64,000 nucleotides of DNA, from assembly GCF_030552475.1 (NCBI RefSeq), contig NZ_JAUPED010000003.1:248001-312000 (forward strand), in the 5' to 3' direction. The DNA is from Mariniflexile sp. AS56 (lineage in GTDB: Bacteria > Bacteroidota > Bacteroidia > Flavobacteriales > Flavobacteriaceae). The translations under genes and the position numbers were made by a program. Under the pieces are notes generated by a model. That model made no database searches. It saw only the letters and a program-made list of their open reading frames with translations, and was not told where the DNA came from. This document shows, one piece after another, positions 16,530-24,113 of this stretch; within the stretch, counting starts at the first letter, position 1; the number at the start of each line of letters is the position of its first letter.

Positions 16530-19220
16530 ATGAAAAATCGTAAAAAAACCTTTCGCTTAGTAAAAAGTATTTTTTACTCCGTGTTATTTATGTCTGGAGT
16601 TATAGCAACAGCTCAGTCTATTACAGTAAATTCAACCAATTACAAACAAACCATCGATATGATGGGGGGCGATATAGAACGTAATTCCATCGCTATTCAA
16701 AATGCAAAAAACAAGGCTGAAATTATCAATTGGGGTTTTGGTGATGTCAATTTTAATTACTGTAGGGTACAGTTTGATAAAAACCAAGAAATGGTTGAAG
16801 GCACTAAAAACTGGAATTTTTATACAAAGCAAGTCGCTACGATGCAGCAAATTAAAGCTGTAAACCCTAATATTAAGTTTTTTGCAACCATGCGAACCGA
16901 TTATGACGGTTTTGGAAACGATAATAACATGCCAGATTGGATTGTTAACTATTCCACCAAAGCCGTAGAAATTGATAAATATGCCGTCTTTTTAGCCGAT
17001 TATTTGGAGTTTATGGAAGGTCAAGGTGTGGCAATTCATACCATGTCTATTACCAAAGAATGGACCTCATTTGTAAACGCTAGAAGGTCAGATAATATAA
17101 CCACGTCATTAAGGGCACAGTGTGTTGCAAGAAGTATTACCATGCCATTAATTTCTGAACAAGGGTTTTGGAGTATTTCTCAAGGAATAAGTTTTATAGA
17201 TGATGTAGCAGCACGCGGTTCGCAAGGCCAGTACGATTCTTTTTGCAGTCATGATTATCAAAACGAAGGCGATACCAAATGGGCTACCATAATAGCAAAA
17301 GCCAATGCATTAGGCAAAAAACTTTATAACGACGAGTTTAGTACGGGATCTGGAGCGGCCACTTATGGTGTTGAACCAGCGATGTCTAAAGCCATTGGTG
17401 TTTATATAGACAAAGCCATTGCTTATGAAGCGGGCTTAAGTGGGGAGATTTTCTTTGAGATTTGGTCAAGAGGTATTGATAAAGAAACCCGCGCTATTTA
17501 TTATCCAGCTAATGGTACAGGTAGACGTGTTAAAGGGTACTATATCATGAAACAATTTGCTAATAACATCTTAAATCATACCTATGTGACGTCTTCGGTA
17601 ACTTCCGCATCCAATGTTTGGACTATCACGTTTAGAGAAAATAACAAAATGGTTTTATGGGTTATCAACAAAGGAAATGCCGATTATACCATGCCAATTA
17701 AAATGGATCAATCGACCATAACAAGTCAAGTAACGTCACATTATTGGACGAACAATACGCCTATTGAAGGTTCTACAACGTCTTATACGGCTTCGGGTAA
17801 TACATTCATACCAACAGTAAAAGGCGAAAGTATGAATTGTTATGTTTTTAATGTAACAGAGGATGTCGTAGACACTTGTAACTTAACACCATCTACTTTA
17901 TTTGAAGCAGAATGTTACGATACCATGTTAGGTGTAGAAACAGAAGCAAGTAGTGAAGGTACAGACCATGTGAGTGTTATTAATAATGGCGATTGGATTG
18001 CGTTTAATAATGTAGATTTTGGCACTGGTGCCAATCAATTTCGAGCACGAGTTGCAAGCAACACTACAGGAGGAACTATAGAACTTAGAACGGGAAGTGC
18101 AACAGGAGCCGTAATAGGTTCACTTACCGTGAGCAATACGGGCGGATGGCAAGATTATGTAACAGTGAGTTCTTCAATAAGTAAGCTTACAGGTGTTCAA
18201 GATGTGTATTTAGTATTTGTGGGAGGAACCGGAAGTCTTTTTAATTTGAACTGGTTTAAATTGGAGTCTACGCCACCTTCTGTGGCTTTAAATATTTTAA
18301 CAGCAAATAGTTCGGTTGCTTTAAATTGGACTTTAGAAAATATAGCGTTAGGAAGTCAAAATATATACAGAAATGCCTATTTAAGTGAAGCGGGTAAAAC
18401 ATTAATTGCAGAGAATGTAAGTGGCAACAATTACACCGATACAACGGCAAACAACGGCGAAACGTATTATTATTTGGTAGAAGTTACAGATGCTTCATCT
18501 GCAATAATAAAATCTAATTTTATAAAAGCAACACCATCAATTCCCAATTTAGCTTTGGCTTCCCATGGTAGTATGGCGACACAATCATCAACTTATGCGG
18601 TCGCTAACGCATCATTAGCTATAGATGGTAATACCGATGGAAATTATAATAATGGCTCTGTAGCCCATACAAATAATGGCGATGGTGCTGCTAAATGGTG
18701 GCAGGTAGATTTACAAGCCGACTATAATATTGAAAATATTACTATTTTTAATAGAACAGGAAGCAATTACAGTGAAAGACTCATCGATTTTACGGTAGAA
18801 GTAATCGACTCTGAAGGTGCTATTACATTTACTCAGTTTTTTTCAACCTATCCAAACCCTTCCACATCCATAGAAACAGGAGGTGTTATAGGTAAAGTTG
18901 TGAAAATTTCTAAGGCAGATGGGCGTGATTTAACCATAGCAGAAGTTGAGGTGTATGGTGTAGATGCGATACTTTCTAATCAAAAGTTTCAAAAAAATAA
19001 TGTAGAAGTTTATCCAAACCCTGTAGCTAATAATTTTACCATCACCAATAGTATAAATGCGGTTGTTGAAGTTTATAATGTTTTAGGTGAATTAATACTT
19101 AAAAGCAACATAGAGAGCAGTAAACAATCTATTGATATAAGTCGTTTGAACGAAGGACTTTACATTGTAAATATTAATAATAATGGCTACTTCATTAGTA
19201 AGAAAATTATTAAAAAGTAA
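16530..19220 (+). CDS. Secreted GH30-like glycoside hydrolase with CBM6-like, FN3-like and F5/8C modules
   Basis: An 896-residue T9SS cargo protein. The signal peptide is about 1-29 (ends ATAQ). The catalytic part (about 30-450) looks like a clan GH-A TIM barrel, GH30-like but divergent: it starts YKQTIDMMGGDIERNS, has a candidate acid/base Glu177 in SITKEWTSF and a candidate nucleophile Glu269 in LYNDEFSTGSG, then a short beta domain. Modules follow in order: CBM6-like (about 454-575), FN3-like (about 580-665, same type as in 2278), F5/8C (about 672-816, NRTGSNYSERL, Gly replacing the fucose-motif Asp) and sorting domain (about 823-896). GH30 enzymes cleave xylan, glucan, glucuronoxylan or fucose-containing glycans, so specificity is open. 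GH39 or GH5-like relatives are alternatives. It is co-transcribed with the lyase at 13866. Confidence 0.7.
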   Translation: MKNRKKTFRLVKSIFYSVLFMSGVIATAQSITVNSTNYKQTIDMMGGDIERNSIAIQNAKNKAEIINWGFGDVNFNYCRVQFDKNQEMVEGTKNWNFYTKQVATMQQIKAVNPNIKFFATMRTDYDGFGNDNNMPDWIVNYSTKAVEIDKYAVFLADYLEFMEGQGVAIHTMSITKEWTSFVNARRSDNITTSLRAQCVARSITMPLISEQGFWSISQGISFIDDVAARGSQGQYDSFCSHDYQNEGDTKWATIIAKANALGKKLYNDEFSTGSGAATYGVEPAMSKAIGVYIDKAIAYEAGLSGEIFFEIWSRGIDKETRAIYYPANGTGRRVKGYYIMKQFANNILNHTYVTSSVTSASNVWTITFRENNKMVLWVINKGNADYTMPIKMDQSTITSQVTSHYWTNNTPIEGSTTSYTASGNTFIPTVKGESMNCYVFNVTEDVVDTCNLTPSTLFEAECYDTMLGVETEASSEGTDHVSVINNGDWIAFNNVDFGTGANQFRARVASNTTGGTIELRTGSATGAVIGSLTVSNTGGWQDYVTVSSSISKLTGVQDVYLVFVGGTGSLFNLNWFKLESTPPSVALNILTANSSVALNWTLENIALGSQNIYRNAYLSEAGKTLIAENVSGNNYTDTTANNGETYYYLVEVTDASSAIIKSNFIKATPSIPNLALASHGSMATQSSTYAVANASLAIDGNTDGNYNNGSVAHTNNGDGAAKWWQVDLQADYNIENITIFNRTGSNYSERLIDFTVEVIDSEGAITFTQFFSTYPNPSTSIETGGVIGKVVKISKADGRDLTIAEVEVYGVDAILSNQKFQKNNVEVYPNPVANNFTITNSINAVVEVYNVLGELILKSNIESSKQSIDISRLNEGLYIVNINNNGYFISKKIIKK

Positions 19221-19340
19221 ATAATAGCTTAACGGGTATAGTTATGTTCTCAACTATAAGTAATTCGAACCCAATTTAAAATAAAGCTTGTAATTGTGTT
19301 ATAGTCTGTGTTTGTTGACGGGGTTTTAATTGAAATTAAC

Positions 19341-19402
19341 CTATAATTTATAGAGAATGCATGATAATTTATAATCTGCCTTATTCTAATTGGATAGCTT
19401 TA
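19341..19402 (+). promoter_or_regulatory. PUL operator-promoter 6
   Basis: Boxes CTATAATTTAT (19341-19351) and TGATAATTTAT (19362-19372) keep the 21-bp period. TAGCTTTA (19395-19402) begins 33 bp after the downstream box. The upstream in-frame ATG at 19361 lies inside this operator and before the predicted transcription start, which decides the start of the next gene as 19427. Confidence 0.76.
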
Positions 19403-19426
19403 CATTACAATCAAACTAAAAAAATT

Positions 19427-21886
19427 ATGATAACAAAATTACTAGCTTCAATATGTAAAAAGGTGCTCAATACTTTATTGCGAAATTATTTTTTCTCTTT
19501 TGCCTTTTTTCTTTTAGCATGTTTAAGTGTCTCAGCTCAAACAGCAGTAACTGTTACAAGTGTAGCACAATTAGCTACAGTGGCGGCGCAATCAGATCAA
19601 ATAGTTACCATGACCCCTGATCTTTATAAAATGACAGACTATCTTTACTCATCAGAGTTTATTGCTGCTAATACACCAGCCGATGAATTTGGCAGAAGAG
19701 CCATGATTCGTTTCAGTGGAAGCAACAATACATTCGATTTCACGGGTGTAACCATTAATGTAGATACCGCCTTATTAAATGATTTGGGTAACAATGTTAT
19801 TGAATTTCACCTAACGGGTAATAATATCAATTTTAAAGGATTAACGGTTACGGATATAGGATATGAACCTACAAAAAGTGGCGGTCAGTCGTTCGTAGTA
19901 TCTGGAGATGATACGGTTGTGGAAAATGTAACATTAAATATGAAAGGTTCTTCACCTTATGGCTACGGTGATTTACTTGGTAAAGGAGGTCCTAATTTAG
20001 TGCCAATGCGGAAACACAGTGGCTTGTTGGTAAATGGATTAAACATAACCATTAAAGGTTGTTCTATATATTCAGAATCATTTGGGCATTTGTTTTTTGT
20101 TCAAGGTGGTCGAAATGTGCTTTTTGAAGACTGTTATGCAGAAGCGGTTACTAGAACTACCGATGCCATGTTAGCAGAAACTTCAGGTCTTGCTTATGAT
20201 TTGAATTTTGAAGCAGTATATAAAAATTATGAAGGAAATAGCGTTATTACCCCAGGTTATACAAAATCGTTAAGCGAAGTGGGTTTTCGTACGTATGGCG
20301 AAGGCGCAGGAAACACGACGGCAGGTGTAACACTTATAAATTGTACCGCTAGAAATGCACGTGTAGGTTTTGCTTTAGAAGTTGGTGGTCCCATTTTAAT
20401 TCAAAATTGTGAAGCAACTGGTTGTGAAGCAGGTTATAATATTAATGAAGGAAAAATTGAAAACAGCCGAGGTGATGCCGTTAATGGACCTTTGTTATAT
20501 TTAAGTGGTTCGGATACCGAAGTGGAATTGGAATTAATGCCAACCCTTCCTACAACGACCTTGCATGCTATTGCAACCATTTCGGGTACCAACCATAAGG
20601 TGACATTAACAAAATGGCAGGATAACAAAAGAACACAAGATCATAAAATTTTGGTGGGGGCTACGAGACCTTCTGGAACCAACCCGTTTTCACCTTTAGG
20701 ATCGGAAACAACTTCAGGTATTACTCTAAATAATTGCACAGAAATGCCTGTAGAAGTCCTAGCAACCACAAGTGCGAGTACTATTAATACAACAGGTACA
20801 GTTACTAATAATGGCTCAGGAAATACAATTATCACTAATTCGTGCGTAGGTATAGAAAACCTAAATTTTGATGATGGCACGTATACGTACACTGTTTTAG
20901 GTACAAACCCTAATCAATGTAAGGTAACAGGATTTGTTTCTGGACAAGAAACAGCAAATGCTATAATACCAGGAGTTGCCAATAATGGTTCTGTACCGTT
21001 TAATGTCGTTGCCATTGGTGATTCGGCTTTTAATGCAAAAACTGTTATTACGTCAGTAACACTTCCTAGTTCAGTAACTTCAATTGGGAATGATGCATTT
21101 TCTCTTTGTACGAGTTTAGTAACTATAAATCTTATAAACATTGTAACCTATGGGTCTAATAGTTTCAGTGGTTGTTCAGAGCTAACCTTAGCACCATTAG
21201 ATTTAACAAATGCAGTAAGTGCAGGCAATTATGCTTTTTTCAACTGTAGCAAAATCACTTCGGTAATTGTTCCAGGTGCTGTAACTTTTGGTGACGGCGT
21301 TTTAAGAAATACAGGAATTACTTCTTTTACTATTCCTAGTGAATGGACAGTTTTACCTGCTCAAATGATAAGAGATTGTAAATCAATCACCTCTATTAAT
21401 ATTCCAAGTACAGTAACAACCATGGGCGTTGCTGCTTTTAGAGGGTGTACAGGTATCACAGATATACAAGTAAATTGGACAACATCTGGTGCTATTCCTA
21501 GTGCTACCGTAAGTAATTTGTTTAATGGTTTAACATTAAGCGGTATAAATTTATTAGTACCAACAAATACAGCATCATTTTATGAGGCTGCAGCTGTTTG
21601 GACTGACTTTAATATTGGAGTAGGCACATTAAGTACCAACAAGCTAGAACAAGAACTAGGTTTTAGTTTTTACCCAAACCCAACAAGCGGTATTGTTTCT
21701 ATAAAAAGCAAGCAACTTAACAATGCAAGCGTGGGTGTTTACGATTTAAACGGTAGAGAGTTATTAAACCAATCGATTAGTGGGGCATCTTCAGAAATTA
21801 ATGTTTCAAACTTAGCTTCAGGTATCTATTTATTTAAAGTTCAAGTAGAAAATGGTGTATTTGTAAAACGTATTGTAAAGCAATAG
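19427..21886 (+). CDS. Secreted beta-helix protein fused to BspA-type leucine-rich repeats, T9SS tail
   Basis: An 819-residue protein counted from ATG 19427; the in-frame ATG at 19361 is rejected because it sits in the operator, upstream of the -7 element. The signal peptide is about 1-38 (ends SVSAQ). A right-handed beta-helix (about 40-400) shares with the protein at 24114 the motif SPYGYGD-LGKGG (about 173-187) and Lys196-His197-Ser-Gly. That shared core suggests an active site, possibly a lyase. BspA-like LRR_5 repeats cover about 475-720, such as VTSIGNDAFSLCTSLVTINL and MGVAAFRGCTGITDIQVNW. The sorting domain (about 735-819) is almost the same as in the next two genes. The LRR part resembles the protein at 22147. 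It is monocistronic with its own operator and terminator. Substrate and reaction are not recognisable. Confidence 0.76.
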   Translation: MITKLLASICKKVLNTLLRNYFFSFAFFLLACLSVSAQTAVTVTSVAQLATVAAQSDQIVTMTPDLYKMTDYLYSSEFIAANTPADEFGRRAMIRFSGSNNTFDFTGVTINVDTALLNDLGNNVIEFHLTGNNINFKGLTVTDIGYEPTKSGGQSFVVSGDDTVVENVTLNMKGSSPYGYGDLLGKGGPNLVPMRKHSGLLVNGLNITIKGCSIYSESFGHLFFVQGGRNVLFEDCYAEAVTRTTDAMLAETSGLAYDLNFEAVYKNYEGNSVITPGYTKSLSEVGFRTYGEGAGNTTAGVTLINCTARNARVGFALEVGGPILIQNCEATGCEAGYNINEGKIENSRGDAVNGPLLYLSGSDTEVELELMPTLPTTTLHAIATISGTNHKVTLTKWQDNKRTQDHKILVGATRPSGTNPFSPLGSETTSGITLNNCTEMPVEVLATTSASTINTTGTVTNNGSGNTIITNSCVGIENLNFDDGTYTYTVLGTNPNQCKVTGFVSGQETANAIIPGVANNGSVPFNVVAIGDSAFNAKTVITSVTLPSSVTSIGNDAFSLCTSLVTINLINIVTYGSNSFSGCSELTLAPLDLTNAVSAGNYAFFNCSKITSVIVPGAVTFGDGVLRNTGITSFTIPSEWTVLPAQMIRDCKSITSINIPSTVTTMGVAAFRGCTGITDIQVNWTTSGAIPSATVSNLFNGLTLSGINLLVPTNTASFYEAAAVWTDFNIGVGTLSTNKLEQELGFSFYPNPTSGIVSIKSKQLNNASVGVYDLNGRELLNQSISGASSEINVSNLASGIYLFKVQVENGVFVKRIVKQ

Positions 21887-21913
21887 TATCTCTATAAACA
21901 AAGTAATAATTTA

Positions 21914-21944
21914 AAAATCCGATTCGTAAGAATCGGATTTTTTT
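21914..21944 (+). terminator. Rho-independent terminator
   Basis: The perfect stem AAATCCGATTC / GAATCGGATTT with tetraloop GTAA is followed by T7. Confidence 0.9.
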
Positions 21945-22043
21945 GTTCAAACAAGAAAGGTCATTCTTTTTCTGTTTTGAAAGAATTGTAGTATCACTTA
22001 ATTGTTTTTACTTACAGATCTGTAAAATGAATTGGAAAAAGGG

Positions 22044-22104
22044 TCATCTTTTATAGGACCTGAACTATAAATTATACGATTTTTTCATGTGTTTCTTACT
22101 TTTG
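22044..22104 (+). promoter_or_regulatory. PUL operator-promoter 7
   Basis: The strong downstream box CTATAAATTAT (22065-22075) has a degenerate upstream box TCATCTTTTAT (22044-22054) 21 bp before it. TACTTTTG (22097-22104) is a perfect TAnnTTTG, 32 bp after the downstream box start. Confidence 0.72.
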
Positions 22105-22146
22105 AAAGTAACCACTAATATTAATTAATCCAAAAATTTATTTATT

Positions 22147-23853
22147 ATGAAAAAAACATTACAATTATTTGTTGCCTTATTGGTAACAGCAACAATGAGT
22201 GCACAAACTATAGGAGACCTTTTTACTGATGGTGATTATAGTTACAAAGTAACATCGGTTACGCCGAATGAAGTAGCAGTTACAGGAAGTTCCTTAACGG
22301 CTATAGAAATACCAGATACGGCAACAGATGTTGCAACCACAACAACTTACAATGTTACTTCAATTGGAGCATCCGCTTTTGAGAATTCAGCTGTCACTAC
22401 TGTAGTACTATCAGCAAATGTTGTGAGATTAGAATTGAAAGCCTTTGGAAATTGTGGGTCTTTAACGAGTATAGAAGGTGCATCAAATGTAACTACTTTG
22501 GGCAATTACTGTTTTAATAACTGTTTAAGTCTTATAAAATTAGATTTACCGGCGCTTGTGAGCATAGGAACAGGTTCTGTTTACAATTCAGGTGATAAAG
22601 CTGGAGGAATTAGTAGTTTTAATGTTCCAAGTACTGTAAATGATATTAAAAATATATTCTTAGGAAGACTTAAAAACTTAACTGCAGTTCAAGTCAATTG
22701 GCAGGATCCTGCTACAGAAGTTACCGTAGACCCAACTCTTTTTTTTAGAGATATAGCTATTGGTACCGAGGGTACAGTAACTTTATATGTACCATCAGGA
22801 AAAAAATCAATTTATGAAACTACGGCACCATGGAATCTATTTCATGTAAATAATATTGTAGAAGGAACAATACCAACACCACCTGCAGATCCAGTTGGAA
22901 CCTTATTTACTGTAGATGATATTGAGTATAGAGTAACAAGTGTTGATAACCTAGAGGTAGAAGTCGCATCTAGTACATTAGCGGCTATAACAGTGCCAGC
23001 AACGGTGACAAAATTAGATGGTGATGCTAATACGTACAGTGTTACTGCTATTGGTGCTGATGCTTTTTTAAATAATACAACCGTAACATCTGTAGTGCTT
23101 CCTACTTCAGTCGTTTTACTTAAAACAAATGCGTTTAGTGGGGCTGTGAATTTAGAATCAATAAACCTTGAGAATATAGTTACTGTTGAAACTCAAAATG
23201 TATTTTTCAACTGTCCAAAACTAACAACTGCAAACTTTGCCGCTGCTACATCAATTGGTAACTTCGCGTTTCATGGGTTTGGAGATAGTACACTTTCATC
23301 TGTCAGTATACCTAGTGCAGTAACTATTGGGAAATCGGCCTTTAGTACTGCTAAAATGTCTTCTATAAATATTCCAGGAACGGTTACTACTATAGAAGAT
23401 TTAGCATTTAGAGATTGTACAAATTTAACAGGAATACAGGTAAACTGGACAACCGCTGGAACTATTCCAACTATTTTATCTACTGTATTTACAAATTTAA
23501 CACCTGCTAATATAACCTTATACGTACCAGCAAGTACAAGTGCTTTGTATGCGTCAGCAGCAGTTTGGCAAGATTTTAATATCGTGCAAGGTACACTAAG
23601 CACCAACAAGCTAGAACAAGAATTAGGTTTCAGTTTTTACCCAAACCCAACAAACGGTCTTGTTTCAATAAAAAGCAAACAACTTAACAATGCTAGTGTG
23701 GGTGTTTATGATTTGAATGGAAGAGAATTATTGAATAGAAATATCAATGGAACCTCTTCAGAAATTAACATTTCAAACTTAGCTTCAGGTATCTATTTAT
23801 TTAAAGTTCAAGTGGAAAATGGTTCATTTGTAAAACGTATTGTAAAGCAATAA
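22147..23853 (+). CDS. Secreted BspA-type leucine-rich repeat protein with T9SS tail
   Basis: A 568-residue protein. The signal peptide is about 1-19 (ends MSAQ). Two sets of LRR_5 (BspA/TpLRR) repeats lie at about 20-235 and 250-475, each opening with a similar cap (IGDLFTDGDYSYKVTSV and VGTLFTVDDIEYRVTSV), so the protein is an internal duplication. Typical repeats are VTSIGASAFENSAVTTVVL and IGNFAFHGFGDSTLSSVSI. The sorting domain is about 485-568. LRR_5 proteins usually mediate adhesion or protein and glycan contacts, and no catalytic domain is present. The C-terminal half resembles the LRR part of 19427. The last 0.28 kb including the terminator is nearly duplicated at the end of the 24114 gene. 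It has its own operator. Confidence 0.8.
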   Translation: MKKTLQLFVALLVTATMSAQTIGDLFTDGDYSYKVTSVTPNEVAVTGSSLTAIEIPDTATDVATTTTYNVTSIGASAFENSAVTTVVLSANVVRLELKAFGNCGSLTSIEGASNVTTLGNYCFNNCLSLIKLDLPALVSIGTGSVYNSGDKAGGISSFNVPSTVNDIKNIFLGRLKNLTAVQVNWQDPATEVTVDPTLFFRDIAIGTEGTVTLYVPSGKKSIYETTAPWNLFHVNNIVEGTIPTPPADPVGTLFTVDDIEYRVTSVDNLEVEVASSTLAAITVPATVTKLDGDANTYSVTAIGADAFLNNTTVTSVVLPTSVVLLKTNAFSGAVNLESINLENIVTVETQNVFFNCPKLTTANFAAATSIGNFAFHGFGDSTLSSVSIPSAVTIGKSAFSTAKMSSINIPGTVTTIEDLAFRDCTNLTGIQVNWTTAGTIPTILSTVFTNLTPANITLYVPASTSALYASAAVWQDFNIVQGTLSTNKLEQELGFSFYPNPTNGLVSIKSKQLNNASVGVYDLNGRELLNRNINGTSSEINISNLASGIYLFKVQVENGSFVKRIVKQ

Positions 23854-23915
23854 TATCCCTATAAATAAAAGTGACAATTTAAAAGTCCGGTTCGAAAGAA
23901 TCGGACTTTTTTTTT
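23638..23915 (+). repeat. Duplicated T9SS-tail/terminator cassette, copy A
   Basis: From the TACCCAAACCCAAC start of the sorting domain through stop codon, 3' UTR and terminator, this segment is nearly identical to 27264-27538, with roughly a dozen differences counted by eye over about 275 bp. A more diverged third copy is 21671-21944. Identity that continues past the stop codon points to recent copying or gene conversion. Confidence 0.85.
23881..23915 (+). terminator. Rho-independent terminator
   Basis: AAAAGTCCGGTTC / GAATCGGACTTTT with loop GAAA, one G-T pair, then a long T-run. The same hairpin recurs at 27507. Confidence 0.9.
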
Positions 23916-24016
23916 ACTAGAAATTTAACGGTTTTCTTTTAATTTTTGAAACCTTAGAAATAAAATAGGTTTGCCTTGTGTTTGGTGTAAATCATTTAAA
24001 TGAATAGTGAAAGGGG

Positions 24017-24078
24017 GTATGTTTTATAATACTTGAACTATAGTTTATACGATTTTTTTTACTTGTTAGTTATTTTTG
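24017..24078 (+). promoter_or_regulatory. PUL operator-promoter 8
   Basis: Downstream box CTATAGTTTAT (24038-24048) and weaker upstream box GTATGTTTTAT (24017-24027) are 21 bp apart. TATTTTTG (24071-24078) is a perfect TAnnTTTG, 33 bp after the downstream box start. ATG follows at 24114, giving a short leader. Confidence 0.75.
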
Positions 24079-24113
24079 GAAGTAACAACTAACTATAAAA
24101 CATATTTAATTAA

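Noticed and set aside
19237-19258. Hairpin TATAGTT / AACTATA after the 16530 gene
   Set aside because: Only 7 AT-rich base pairs and no T-run; not called as a terminator. It also contains a partial operator-like string, but with no 21-bp partner.
23271-23609. 112-residue frame on the minus strand
   Set aside because: It is antisense to the LRR repeats of 22147. The repeat periodicity explains its length.
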